A stretch of DNA of 64,000 nt, from contig NZ_KQ958207.1 in NCBI RefSeq assembly GCF_001546855.1, positions 1 through 64,000 on the forward strand. The letters run 5' to 3'. This document shows positions 33,631 to 42,580 of this stretch, in pieces. This stretch comes from Megasphaera sp. MJR8396C. GTDB taxonomy: Bacteria > Bacillota > Negativicutes > Veillonellales > Megasphaeraceae. The notes under the pieces are model-generated. The model saw only the letters and a program-made list of their open reading frames with translations. It was not told the origin of the DNA and ran no database searches. Position numbers and translations under genes: made by a program. Each line of letters begins with the position of its first letter. Position 1 is the first letter of the stretch.

Positions 33631-33960
33631 TTGTACACTGTAACCAAGCGGCTGGAAGTATCCGCATCTCACCACTTAGTCCTCGACTACGCCAGCAAAT
33701 GTCAAAATCTCCATGGCCACAACTGGATCATTCACGTGACCTGTCAGGCTGAAGCGCTCGATCACAACGGCATGGTCGTCGACTTCAAAAAGATTAAAGA
33801 ACTGGTCCATTCCAAGATGGATCATCAGAATTTAAACGACGTCTTTGATTTCAATCCGACGGCAGAAAACATTGCCAAGTGGATTTGTGACACCGTGCCG
33901 AACTGCGTCCGGGCCGAGGTCCAGGAAAGCGAAGGGAACGTGGCTATTTATGAAGTATAG
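33631..33960 (+). CDS. queD: 6-carboxy-5,6,7,8-tetrahydropterin synthase
   Basis: A 109-residue QueD of the 6-pyruvoyl-tetrahydropterin synthase family. It forms 6-carboxytetrahydropterin from dihydroneopterin triphosphate, the FolE product, in queuosine synthesis. Zn ligands are SASHHLV and NLHGHNW; the catalytic Cys is in SKCQNLHGH; the late Glu is in QESEGN. The start is TTG at 33631 with GGGAGG 7 bases upstream. It overlaps queE by 11 bases. Confidence 0.88.
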   Translation: MYTVTKRLEVSASHHLVLDYASKCQNLHGHNWIIHVTCQAEALDHNGMVVDFKKIKELVHSKMDHQNLNDVFDFNPTAENIAKWICDTVPNCVRAEVQESEGNVAIYEV

Positions 33961-34582
33961 TCTCTGTGTCAATGAGATCTTCGACAGCATCGACGGCGAA
34001 GGGAAGACGGCCGGCCAGCTGGCTTCCTTCATCCGCCTGTGCGGCTGTAACCTGCGTTGTTCTTACTGTGACACGACCTATGCCTTTACGGAAGGGAAGG
34101 ACATGGACGTCGACGACATCGTAAAACAGGTGTCGTACCCCCACGTTACCCTGACCGGCGGCGAACCCCTCTGTCAGGACGTGCATGCCCTGCTGGCGGC
34201 CCTAAAAGGCCATAGCGTCAATATTGAAACCAACGGCAGCGTCGACATCGAACCCTATTTTAAGTACGATCACGTCTGGTTCACCGTCGACTACAAGAGC
34301 CTGTCGTCGGATATGGCCGGCCGGATGCTGGAGAGTAATTTTGAAAAACTCCGGCCTCAGGATGTCCTGAAGTTCGTCGTCGGCGACGAAGCCGACCTCA
34401 AGCAGGCCTTAGCCGTCTACCGGCGCTATCAGCCGAAGTGCGCTGTCTACGTCGGGGCGATCTTTGGACAGATTGAGCCGGCGCAGATCGTCGACTTTAT
34501 GAAAGAACATGAACTGATGGACTGGCACCTTCAGGTCCAGCTCCATAAAATCATCTGGGATCCTCAATTGCGAGGAGTATAA
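33950..34582 (+). CDS. queE: 7-carboxy-7-deazaguanine synthase (radical SAM)
   Basis: A 210-residue QueE. It is a radical SAM enzyme that contracts 6-carboxytetrahydropterin to 7-carboxy-7-deazaguanine. The iron-sulfur Cys triad is C33, C37, C40 in CNLRCSYCDT. SIDGEGKTAGQ precedes it and TGGEPL binds SAM. The start ATG at 33950 lies inside the end of queD; the open frame upstream of it is only the overlap. queC is not next to it. Confidence 0.92.
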   Translation: MKYSLCVNEIFDSIDGEGKTAGQLASFIRLCGCNLRCSYCDTTYAFTEGKDMDVDDIVKQVSYPHVTLTGGEPLCQDVHALLAALKGHSVNIETNGSVDIEPYFKYDHVWFTVDYKSLSSDMAGRMLESNFEKLRPQDVLKFVVGDEADLKQALAVYRRYQPKCAVYVGAIFGQIEPAQIVDFMKEHELMDWHLQVQLHKIIWDPQLRGV

Positions 34583-34593
34583 CCAAAAACGAC

Positions 34594-34633
34594 AAAACGC
34601 CGTTATCCGCAGAGCTGCGGGTAACGGCGTTTT
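34594..34633. terminator. bidirectional terminator queE / exonuclease
   Basis: AAAACGCCGTTA and TAACGGCGTTTT, continued by CCGCAG-AG-CTGCGG, form a stem of about 19 bp followed by TTTTTT. It overlaps the 3' end of the convergent exonuclease gene. Confidence 0.85.
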
Positions 34634-35238
34634 TTAAAGATGGCCCGGTCATCTTCTAACATGTGGTGGAAACAGAATAACGTAGCGTCCGTATCGGTCA
34701 GGCTGTCATGCCAACTGCGGTGGTTGTCATAGCCATAATAGGCGGCGCAGTTTCGCAGTTTGGCATAGGTGATGGTCTTCGTTTCCTTATAGTGGATGAG
34801 AGAAAAAGCCTCGGCCAGGTCCAGGTAGATATCGCGGTCGGGCAGGACGACGCCCGATTCATAGAGGCGTTCGATATCGTTGAAGGTACCGTAGCCGACG
34901 ATGAGGTCTGCGTCCATGAAAAGACGGCTGACTTCATCGGCCCAGAGGATGAAGGGATCTTCATGGGCGACTTGTTCCGGCGTGATATGATTGACTTCCA
35001 TCGCTTCGTCCCATCGTTCCGTGTGGATGGGTTTGAAATAGCGGTTCAAGAGAACCTGGCCAAAACCATTCATGATGGAAAGCTGAATGATTTCGGCATC
35101 TGCCGTAAGTCCCGTCGTCTCTAAGTCGAGGGTCAGGATGCGGGCCGGATCGAGTCCGCGGATCGCTTCTTTGATAGCCGGCGACAGGCGGATGCTTTGG
35201 CGACGGGCCTTTTCCTTTTTGGACAGCATCTTTTTCAT
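34603..35238 (-). CDS. DnaQ-like 3'-5' exonuclease
   Basis: A 211-residue DEDD-type exonuclease. Motif I: LTLDLETTGL. Motif II region: GYGTFNDIERL. Motif III: WHDSLTDTDATL (DEDDh type, His before the last Asp). The basic N-terminus (MKKMLSKKEKARRQ) may contact nucleic acid. Substrate could be DNA or RNA. ATG at 35238 has AAAGGAGG 7 bases upstream; the frame is open 7 codons further. Its promoter carries an unusual inverted repeat (listed). Confidence 0.82.
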   Translation of the reverse strand: MKKMLSKKEKARRQSIRLSPAIKEAIRGLDPARILTLDLETTGLTADAEIIQLSIMNGFGQVLLNRYFKPIHTERWDEAMEVNHITPEQVAHEDPFILWADEVSRLFMDADLIVGYGTFNDIERLYESGVVLPDRDIYLDLAEAFSLIHYKETKTITYAKLRNCAAYYGYDNHRSWHDSLTDTDATLFCFHHMLEDDRAIFKKRRYPQLCG

Positions 35239-35240
35239 GG

Positions 35241-35300
35241 AAAAACCTCCTTTCTTCACAATAACGGTATTATTATAGGAAGAAAGGAGGTTTTTGTCAA
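35241..35300 (-). promoter_or_regulatory. promoter with an inverted repeat spanning spacer and Shine-Dalgarno
   Basis: On the minus strand, TTGACA (35300-35295), 17 bases, TATAAT (35277-35272): a perfect consensus promoter. The 17-base spacer (35279-35295) is the exact reverse complement of the Shine-Dalgarno region at 35241-35257. Because the spacer is not transcribed from this promoter, the repeat would not form an mRNA hairpin. Confidence 0.75.
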
Positions 35301-35330
35301 TTTATAGCAGGAAATAGGCGGGCGAAGTGA

Positions 35331-36809
35331 TTATTCGTAATAGCCATTCGGTTTTTCCGAGAAGTTGATAAGGATGTTCTTGGTCTGCATGTAGTGGTAC
35401 ATGGTCGACTTATCCGTTTCACGGCCGATACCGGAGAGTTTATAGCCGCCGAAAGGAGCGCCGGCCGGCAGGGCATTGTAGGTGTTGACCCACATACGAC
35501 CCGTCTGCACGCCTTTGGCTACGCGCAGAGCACGGTTGATGTCGCGGGTCCATACGGCGCCGCCGAGACCGTAAATGCTGTCGTTCGCCATATCGATGAC
35601 TTCTTCTTCCGTATCGAAGGGGATGATGACGACGACCGGCCCGAAGATTTCTTCCTGGGCGATGCGCATGTCATTCTTGACGTCGGCGAAGATGGTCGGA
35701 CGGATGAAGTTACCTTTTTCGAGGCCGTCGGTGGTGATCTTTTCACCGCCGCATACCAGGCGGGCACCTTCTTTTTTGCCGAGTTCGATGTAGCTCAAAA
35801 TCTTTTCGAGCTGCCGTTCGTCGACCTGAGCACCCATCTGCGTTTCTTTCAGCCAAGGCAGGCCGACTTTGACGCGGTTGAAGCGTTCAGCCAATTCGTT
35901 TACGAATTTGTCGTAAATGCTGCGCTGTACGAAGATACGGGAACCGGCGCTGCAGACCTGGCCCTGGTTGAAGAGGATGCCGAATTCGGCGCCTTCCATA
36001 GCCATGTCCCATTTGCAGTCTTCAAAGAAGATGTTAGCCGATTTGCCGCCGAGTTCAAGGGTAGCCGGAATGAGTTTTTCCTGAGCTGCTTTGTAGACGT
36101 CGCGGCCGATTTCCGTCGAACCCGTGAAGGCCAATTTCTGGATATCCGGATGGTCGAGGAGATACTGACCGGAACGGGAGCCCTTACCGGTAATGATATT
36201 GACGACACCGGCAGGCAGGACGCCTTCTAAGAGGTGCATCAATTCGAGGAGGCTGAGGGACGTCGAGCTCGACGGTTTGAGGACGATCGTGCAGCCGGCA
36301 GCCAAGGCCGGAGCCAGTTTCCAAGCACCCATGAGGAAGGGGAAGTTCCAGGGGATGACCTGGCCGACGACACCGATCGGTTCATGGATGACGATACTCA
36401 TCATGTTTTCATCGAGGCTCGAGACGCGGCCTTCTTCGTCGCGAAGGACGGCGGCAAAGTAACGGAAGTGGTCGGCACTGTACGGGATGTCGATGTTTCT
36501 CGTTTCACGAATCGGCTTGCCGTTGTCGAGGGATTCGATGAGGGCTAGTTTATCGGCGTTCTGGTCGATAACATCAGCGATTTTTAAGAGGATGTTCTGA
36601 CGGTCGATGGGGGATACCTTTTTCCAAGCCGGGAAAGCAGCTTCGGCGGCACGGACGGCAGCGTCGACGTCTTCTTTCGTCGCTTCGGCGCAGACCGATA
36701 ACTGTTCACCGTTAGAAGGATTGAAGGCTTTGAAGGTTGAGCCGTCGCTGGCGGGAACCCATTTGCCGTTAATATAGAGGTCGTAAGATGAGCGAATAGC
36801 ATTTTCCAT
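35331..36809 (-). CDS. NAD(P)-dependent aldehyde dehydrogenase
   Basis: A 492-residue aldehyde dehydrogenase, full length for the family. The cofactor fold has PWNFPFLMGAWKLAPALAAG and FTGSTEIG; the catalytic Glu is in ELGGKSANI; the nucleophile Cys is in NQGQVCSAGSR. It oxidises an aldehyde to the carboxylate. The sequence resembles betaine/aromatic/short-chain aldehyde dehydrogenases and the substrate cannot be fixed. It stands alone with its own promoter. Confidence 0.92.
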   Translation of the reverse strand: MENAIRSSYDLYINGKWVPASDGSTFKAFNPSNGEQLSVCAEATKEDVDAAVRAAEAAFPAWKKVSPIDRQNILLKIADVIDQNADKLALIESLDNGKPIRETRNIDIPYSADHFRYFAAVLRDEEGRVSSLDENMMSIVIHEPIGVVGQVIPWNFPFLMGAWKLAPALAAGCTIVLKPSSSTSLSLLELMHLLEGVLPAGVVNIITGKGSRSGQYLLDHPDIQKLAFTGSTEIGRDVYKAAQEKLIPATLELGGKSANIFFEDCKWDMAMEGAEFGILFNQGQVCSAGSRIFVQRSIYDKFVNELAERFNRVKVGLPWLKETQMGAQVDERQLEKILSYIELGKKEGARLVCGGEKITTDGLEKGNFIRPTIFADVKNDMRIAQEEIFGPVVVIIPFDTEEEVIDMANDSIYGLGGAVWTRDINRALRVAKGVQTGRMWVNTYNALPAGAPFGGYKLSGIGRETDKSTMYHYMQTKNILINFSEKPNGYYE

Positions 36810-36878
36810 GAATTAACACTCCCTTTTTGTATGATTTTAAAATTTAAGTAAAAATTGTTCTTTGTTATTGCTAAATGC

Positions 36879-36908
36879 ATTATAGCATAAGTGTACGAAA
36901 ATGGTCAA
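36879..36908 (-). promoter_or_regulatory. promoter of aldehyde dehydrogenase gene
   Basis: On the minus strand TTGACC, 18 bases, TATAAT within an extended TGCTATAAT. It lies about 70 bases before the start codon. Confidence 0.7.
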
Positions 36909-37374
36909 TATTGTACTAAAAAGAACGTAATACAAAATGGTTTATGAAAAAAAGTGAGATATATGGCGCCTTTTGCCATGCTTACAAATAGAAGAAAACC
37001 ATGTGATTCCCTTATTATAGTACGCAAATAGAAAGTACTTCTCCTATTTTTTTACGAGGAAACATCAGGTAACGTCACTCGCTCATGCTGCAAAATCCTT
37101 GACAAACGAAGGGGGATTCGGATTCGTATATATTATTTTGAAGATAAAGAGATTTTTCTGGGTCTTATAAATCCATACTGCAAAGGGCGCGGTACAGGTC
37201 AACCATCTTAGGGGCTTGTAAGGCGGAATGGACAGACTTAACGTTCTGAAAGGTTGCTTACCGCAACGGTGGGGCCTTGCGATCGGTTACGAAAGGTGCC
37301 GGTTTGCAAATATCAGGAAAGCACGCTAAAATAGATAGCGTACACAACAAGTATAGATTTCAGGAGTATAGCCA
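36909..37374 (+). other. intergenic region with a structured-RNA candidate
   Basis: No open frame of note. From about 37140 to 37360 the sequence is GC-richer than its AT-rich flank and contains local hairpins: GTTGC-TTACC-GCAAC, CAGA-CTTAACGT-TCTG, CGCTA-AAATAGA-TAGCG. TTGACA at 37099 lies upstream, but a -10 box at normal spacing is lacking. It may be an ncRNA or a long leader for the HAD gene. I match it to no class I know. Confidence 0.4.
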
Positions 37375-38022
37375 ATGTATAAATACGTCTTATTTGACCT
37401 CGATGGAACTTTAACTGATTCTAAAGAGGGTATTATTAATTCCGTGGCCTATGCCTTAGAAAAGATGGGCATTTCTTCAGAAGGCCGCCTCGATCCGCAC
37501 GTCATCGTCGGACCGCCGCTCTTAGATACCTTTGAAGGCTATTATGGCTTTTCCCCGGAAAAAGCCCGTCAAGCCTATTCCTTTTTCCAGGAACGGTACA
37601 GTACGATTGGAAAGTTTGAAAACCGTGCTTTTGAAGGCATCGTTCCTTTATTAAAGAATTTAAAAGAAAAGGGCATTCGCTCTTTTGTGGCCACTTCGAA
37701 GCCTCAGGTCCATGCCGAAGCGATTTGTGAAAAATTCGGTCTAGCACCGTATTTAGAAGCCATTGCCGGTCCTGCCATTGGTGGCACCGATTCTAAGGCT
37801 GACGTCATGGCTCGTATCTTAAAAGGCATCGGATCCATTCAAAAAGGGGAAGCAGTCATGGTCGGCGACCGTAAATTCGATATCATCGGCGCTCACGAAC
37901 TGGGCCTTCCCGTCATTTACGCTGGCTACGGCTACGGCAATGGAGCGGAACGAAAAGAGTATCGTCCCGATTATATCGCCGAGACCGTTGAAGACCTCGG
38001 CCGGATGCTGCTTTCTGACTGA
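37375..38022 (+). CDS. HAD-superfamily phosphatase
   Basis: A 215-residue HAD subfamily IA hydrolase. Motif I FDLDGTLTDS (7-16) has the nucleophile and acid Asp; motif II ATSKPQ; motif III/IV VMVGDRKFDIIGA. The alpha cap lies between. Closest in style to phosphoglycolate phosphatase and 5'-nucleotidase-like GPH enzymes, so a small phosphomonoester is the likely substrate. CAGGAG lies 10 bases before the ATG. Confidence 0.87.
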   Translation: MYKYVLFDLDGTLTDSKEGIINSVAYALEKMGISSEGRLDPHVIVGPPLLDTFEGYYGFSPEKARQAYSFFQERYSTIGKFENRAFEGIVPLLKNLKEKGIRSFVATSKPQVHAEAICEKFGLAPYLEAIAGPAIGGTDSKADVMARILKGIGSIQKGEAVMVGDRKFDIIGAHELGLPVIYAGYGYGNGAERKEYRPDYIAETVEDLGRMLLSD

Positions 38023-38121
38023 CTCATTCACTGCGATGGCCGTAAGGCACAGTGACCTATAAATATATACTGATTTTATGTAAGCTATATTATACGACAT
38101 ATCATGATAAGGAGTGTTTTT

Positions 38122-41043
38122 ATGAAGTTACAAGAAAAACAAAAGATTCACGGCTTTACTGTTGAGCGTTCGCAGTACGTTCCGGAACTCCACAGCCAGG
38201 CTTATGAACTGCATCACGACCAGTCCGGTGCCCGTCTGCTTTATATTGAAAATGACGACGACAATAAGGTCTTTTCCATCTCCTTCCGGACGACGCCGTC
38301 GGACAGCACCGGTGTGCCTCATATCTGCGAGCATTCGACCCTTTGCGGTTCCCGGAAATTCCCGTTAAAAGAACCCTTCGTCGAATTGGTCAAAGGTTCG
38401 CTCAATACCTTCCTCAACGCCATGACCTTCCCCGATAAGACGATGTATCCCGTGGCCAGCCGTAATGCCGCCGACTTCAAGAATTTGATGGACGTTTACA
38501 TGGACGCCGTCTTCTTCCCGAATATGTTAAAGGATAAACAGGTCTTGATGCAGGAAGGCTGGCATTACCATCTCGATTCGGCCGACAGCGACCTCATTTA
38601 CCGCGGCGTCGTCTATAATGAAATGAAAGGCGTCTTTTCGTCGCCCGATTCCCAGCTTGAACGGCACGTCATGGAAAATCTCTTCCCCGATACGACCTAT
38701 GGCGTCGAATCTGGCGGGGATCCCGACGACATTCCAAATCTGACCCAGGAAGACTTCGTCAAATTCCACGGCACGTACTATCATCCGGCCAACAGCTATA
38801 TCTTCCTCTACGGCGATATGGACATCGACCAGACCTTGGCCTTCATCGATGGCGAATACCTTAGTAAGTTCCAGCTCCAGTCCGTCGATTCGGCCATCGG
38901 CCGCCAGGCTTTCCCAGGCAGCACCGTAAAGACCTATCCTTACGGCATCGCCTCTGGGGAAAAAACGGAACACAAGACCCTCCACAGCCTGACCTACGTC
39001 ATCGATCAGGCCCTCGATCCGACGGTCGCCTTGGCCTTTAAAGTCCTGACCTACGTCCTTCTCCAGTCGCCGGCAGCGCCCCTTAAGAAGGCTCTCGTCG
39101 ATGCCGGTCTTGGCAAAGATATTTCCGGTGACTTCCAGGACGGCATCCTGCAGCCTTTGTGGGGCATCTCCGTCAACGGCTCCGATCCGGATAAGCAGGA
39201 CAAGATCATGCCCATCGTCACCGATGTGTTGCGCCGCATGGTCAAAGACGGCCTCGACAAGACGCTGCTTACCGGCGCTTTGAACCGGACGGAATTTACC
39301 CTGCGTGAAGCCGACTTTGCCGGTCGTCCTAAGGGCCTCATCTATGCCATTCGCTGCATGGATACTTGGCTCTATGACCTCGATCCCTTAGAAGCCTTGT
39401 CTTATGAAAAATCCCTCGACGTCCTGCGTAAGGGCATCGACAGCGGTTATTTTGAAGACTTGATTCAGCGCTATATCCTCGACAATTCCTACTACGCCCT
39501 GGTATCCTTGGTACCGGAACCGGGCCTTACGGAAAAACGCGATAAAGCCTTAGCCGATAAGTTGGCAGCTTATAAAGCGTCGCTTACGAAGGAAGAAATC
39601 GATGCCATCGTCGCCGAATCGGCAGCCCTGAAACAGCGCCAGGCTACACCGGACACGCCGGAAGCCTTGGAATCGATTCCGACCTTATCCCGGGACGACC
39701 TCGAAAAGAAAATCGATACGGTAGTCATGCATAAAGAACAGCTCGGCGATGTGACCTTGTGCCACGTGCCGGACGAAACGAATGGCATTACCTACATCAA
39801 TGCCTACTTCGACCTTCACGGCCTGACGCGGGAAGAAATTTCCTATGCCTATCTCTTGAGCGATATCCTCGGCGATATTGACACCAAGTCCCATACGTAT
39901 GGCGAATTGGCGTCCCTCATCGACCTCTACACCGGCGGCATCGGCTACAGTGTTTCGGCCTATTCCAACCGCGTGGACAATACCGATTACATGCCGGTCT
40001 TCCGGATCAAGGCCAAGGGATTAGCCCTCAATTTCGACAAATTGATCGACCTTTTGCGGGAAATCTCCTTGGAAACGGTCTTTACCAATAAGGAACGACT
40101 GATCGAACTCGTCGACGAAATCAAGGCTGGCTGGGATATGGACACCTTCCGCCGGGGTCATACGATCGTCATGCACCGCGTCTTATCGTACGTCTCGCCT
40201 GTAGAAGCTTTCTGCGATGCCGGAGAATTCTCGTACTATGAATTCATCACCGACATTGCCAAACGCATCAAGACCGATGCCGATGACATCGGCGAAAAAC
40301 TGGCAACCCTCATGGAAAAAATCTTCAGTCGTTCGGCCCTGACCTTAGAAATGACGGCCAGTGACAGCGATTGGGAAGGGGCCAAAGCCAGTGCTTCCAG
40401 CTGGACAAAAGCCCTGCCGCAGGGAGAAAAACGGACCGGTCTCTGCGACTTTGGCCTCAGCGCCAAGAACGAAGGCATCATGACCAGCGGTACCGTCCAG
40501 TATGTCGCTAAAGGCGGCAATTTCCGCGGTCACGGCTACGACTATACCGGTGCCCTGATGGTCCTCGACACGATCCTCCAGTACGGTTACTTGTGGACCA
40601 AGGTCCGCGTCCAAGGCGGGGCCTACGGCGCCTTTACCCGCTTCTATGACAACGGCGACATGGTATTTTGCTCCTACCGCGACCCGAACCTGCGCTCCAG
40701 CGTCGAAGCCTATGACGGCTTGGCGGAATACTTAAAGACCTTTGACGTATCGGATCGGGAAATGACGAAATACGTCATCGGTACCCTGAGCCGCATCGAC
40801 GTGCCCTTAACGCCGTCCCTGCGCGGTGAAAAAGCTATGACCCGCTACTTTACGGGAACGACGGATGAAGTCGCCCAGGCTCGCCGCGATCAGCTCCTGG
40901 CGACGACGGTCGCCGATATCAAGGCGTTGGCCCCTCTCATCGGATCGGTCATGGAAGACAACAATCTCTGCGTCATGGGTAGTGAAGCGACGATTCGCCA
41001 GGAAAAAGACCTGTTTACGAACCTCGTTTCCCTTCCCGACTAA
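38122..41043 (+). CDS. M16C metallopeptidase (insulinase family)
   Basis: A 973-residue M16 peptidase of the presequence-protease (PreP/CYM1) subgroup, full length. The inverted Zn motif HxxEH is HICEH at 67-71, with a downstream Glu in VVYNEMKG. Four M16 half-domains and the M16C-associated region are expected at this length. It degrades oligopeptides of limited size; no signal peptide is seen, so it acts in the cytoplasm. ATG at 38122 has AAGGAG 9 bases upstream; the earlier ATG at 38104 overlaps it. gluQ follows after 3 bases. Confidence 0.92.
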   Translation: MKLQEKQKIHGFTVERSQYVPELHSQAYELHHDQSGARLLYIENDDDNKVFSISFRTTPSDSTGVPHICEHSTLCGSRKFPLKEPFVELVKGSLNTFLNAMTFPDKTMYPVASRNAADFKNLMDVYMDAVFFPNMLKDKQVLMQEGWHYHLDSADSDLIYRGVVYNEMKGVFSSPDSQLERHVMENLFPDTTYGVESGGDPDDIPNLTQEDFVKFHGTYYHPANSYIFLYGDMDIDQTLAFIDGEYLSKFQLQSVDSAIGRQAFPGSTVKTYPYGIASGEKTEHKTLHSLTYVIDQALDPTVALAFKVLTYVLLQSPAAPLKKALVDAGLGKDISGDFQDGILQPLWGISVNGSDPDKQDKIMPIVTDVLRRMVKDGLDKTLLTGALNRTEFTLREADFAGRPKGLIYAIRCMDTWLYDLDPLEALSYEKSLDVLRKGIDSGYFEDLIQRYILDNSYYALVSLVPEPGLTEKRDKALADKLAAYKASLTKEEIDAIVAESAALKQRQATPDTPEALESIPTLSRDDLEKKIDTVVMHKEQLGDVTLCHVPDETNGITYINAYFDLHGLTREEISYAYLLSDILGDIDTKSHTYGELASLIDLYTGGIGYSVSAYSNRVDNTDYMPVFRIKAKGLALNFDKLIDLLREISLETVFTNKERLIELVDEIKAGWDMDTFRRGHTIVMHRVLSYVSPVEAFCDAGEFSYYEFITDIAKRIKTDADDIGEKLATLMEKIFSRSALTLEMTASDSDWEGAKASASSWTKALPQGEKRTGLCDFGLSAKNEGIMTSGTVQYVAKGGNFRGHGYDYTGALMVLDTILQYGYLWTKVRVQGGAYGAFTRFYDNGDMVFCSYRDPNLRSSVEAYDGLAEYLKTFDVSDREMTKYVIGTLSRIDVPLTPSLRGEKAMTRYFTGTTDEVAQARRDQLLATTVADIKALAPLIGSVMEDNNLCVMGSEATIRQEKDLFTNLVSLPD

Positions 41044-41046
41044 GGC

Positions 41047-41985
41047 GTGGCTTCCATGCGAGGCCGATTTGCTCCGAGCCCGACGGGCTATATTCATCTC
41101 GGCAACGTCTGGTCGGCCTTCTTGGCCTGGCTCCAAGTGCGCCAGGCCGGAGGCACCTTGGTCCTTCGGATTGAAGATATCGATGAACAGCGTTCGAAGG
41201 CCGTTTACACCAAGGCCCTTATGGAAGACCTTTCCTGGCTGGGCCTTACCTGGGACGAAGGTCCCGATGTGGGAGGCCCTTACGGGCCCTATATCCAGCA
41301 AGAACGCTACGATCGTTATGATGAGGCCTTGGCGGTGCTGCGGGAAAAGGGACTGCTCTATCCCTGTTACTGCAGTCGGACGCGGCTTCAGGCCATCGGT
41401 GCGCCCCATGCCGGCGAGCATACCGTCTACGACGGCCATTGTTATGGCCTCAGTGAAGATGAGCGCCGCCGTATGACCAAGAAACCATCGTGGCGCATCC
41501 ACGTATCGAAGGAGACGGTTTCCTTTACCGACTCCGTTTACGGCCGGCAGCAGGACGATCTGCCGAGCTCCTGCGGTGACTTCGTCGTTCGCCGGGCCGA
41601 TGATATGTATGCCTATCAACTGGCCGTTTCCGTCGATGACGGGAGCATGGCTATTACCCACGTCCTGCGCGGCGAAGATTTGCTGTCGTCAACGGCGCAG
41701 CAGATCTGGCTCATGAAGATCCTCGGCTATGAGGCCCCTTGCTATACCCACGTGCCGATGCTCATCGACGGCGATGGGAACCGCCTGTCAAAACGGCAGC
41801 AAGGCATTACCGTCCGCGCCCTCAGGCAGGACGGCGTCGATGCCGAGACGATATTGTCCCACCTGGCTTACGCCGGCGGCTTGGTCCCTGAACGGCGCCG
41901 CTACAGCCGGGCCGATTTGGTCAACATCTGTGACTTCAAAAAACTGCGAACAGAACCGATTGTGATTGCCGGAACGATGAAGTAA
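41047..41985 (+). CDS. gluQ: glutamyl-Q tRNA(Asp) synthetase
   Basis: A 312-residue GluQ-RS. It transfers glutamate onto the queuosine base of tRNA(Asp) and resembles the catalytic half of GluRS without the anticodon-binding domain. HIGH-like: APSPTGYIHLGN. Zn site: CYCSRT with later CYG. KMSKS-like: RLSKRQQG. The start is GTG at 41047; an in-frame ATG at 41056 is an equal alternative. Its presence agrees with the queuosine genes elsewhere in the window. Confidence 0.9.
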   Translation: MASMRGRFAPSPTGYIHLGNVWSAFLAWLQVRQAGGTLVLRIEDIDEQRSKAVYTKALMEDLSWLGLTWDEGPDVGGPYGPYIQQERYDRYDEALAVLREKGLLYPCYCSRTRLQAIGAPHAGEHTVYDGHCYGLSEDERRRMTKKPSWRIHVSKETVSFTDSVYGRQQDDLPSSCGDFVVRRADDMYAYQLAVSVDDGSMAITHVLRGEDLLSSTAQQIWLMKILGYEAPCYTHVPMLIDGDGNRLSKRQQGITVRALRQDGVDAETILSHLAYAGGLVPERRRYSRADLVNICDFKKLRTEPIVIAGTMK

Positions 41986-42017
41986 ATCGGTTTACTAAAC
42001 GATATATTAAAAAAAGT

Positions 42018-42050
42018 AGGCTGTCGCCAGAGCGACAGCTTATTTTTTTT
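42018..42050 (+). terminator. terminator of gluQ
   Basis: GGCTGTCGC - CAGA - GCGACAGCT followed by TATTTTTTTT, with an A-run before it. Confidence 0.85.
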
Positions 42051-42070
42051 ACCATTTCTTGTCAACATTA

Positions 42071-42100
42071 TTGTCACAAGGTGTGTAAATGTGGTAGAAT
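42071..42100 (+). promoter_or_regulatory. promoter of the dcw cluster
   Basis: TTGTCA (42071-42076), 18 bases, TAGAAT (42095-42100), preceded by TGG, 31 bases before mraZ. Tandem GTG-rich sequence downstream (GTGTG, GTGGTAG, GTGGTGG, GTG) fits MraZ self-binding boxes, which are direct GTG-containing repeats in known cases. Confidence 0.55.
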
Positions 42101-42131
42101 GTGGTGGAGAGTGAAAGGAGTGACGCGCCTA

Positions 42132-42572
42132 ATGTTTATGGGAGAATACGAACATACAATCGACGCTAAAGGTCGCGTCATTTTGCCTGTCAAATTTCGG
42201 GATGAACTCGGGCCAACCTTCATCGTTACCCGAGGTTTGGAAGGCTGCCTTTCCGTTTACACGATGGAAGCATGGATGAGGTTTGCCGGAAGTTTAAAAC
42301 AGTTGAAGGCATCCAAGGAAAACGTCCGTGCTTTCCAGCGATTCGTCTTTGGCAGTGCTGCTGAAGTCGAATTCGATAAGCAAGGCCGTATCCTTATTCC
42401 GGCTACTTTGCGGGCCTATGCGAAGCTGGTTAAGGATGTGACCGTTCTGGGGACAGGAGACAAGGTCGAAATTTGGAGTAAAGACGCATATGAAGCCTAT
42501 GTTGCCAAGACTGTTCCGGCCATGGAAGAAATCGCCGAAAGCCTCGACGATTTCCTGAACCTGGACTTTTAG
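42132..42572 (+). CDS. mraZ: transcriptional regulator MraZ
   Basis: A 146-residue MraZ with two AbrB-like DNA-binding repeats: GEYEHTIDAKGRVILPVKFRD and EVEFDKQGRILIPATLR. It sits at the head of the division and cell wall cluster and usually represses it by binding repeats at its own promoter. ATG at 42132 with AAAGGAGTG upstream; ATG at 42138 (MGEYEH) is an alternative. Confidence 0.93.
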   Translation: MFMGEYEHTIDAKGRVILPVKFRDELGPTFIVTRGLEGCLSVYTMEAWMRFAGSLKQLKASKENVRAFQRFVFGSAAEVEFDKQGRILIPATLRAYAKLVKDVTVLGTGDKVEIWSKDAYEAYVAKTVPAMEEIAESLDDFLNLDF

Positions 42573-42580
42573 GAGGAATT

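Noticed and set aside
35394-36230. 278-codon open frame antisense to the aldehyde dehydrogenase
   Set aside because: Shadow of the real gene; composition (many Asp, Phe, Ala) is typical of antisense frames.
40807-41661. 284-codon minus-strand frame across the M16 peptidase and gluQ
   Set aside because: Spans the junction of two well-supported plus-strand genes and has no domain.
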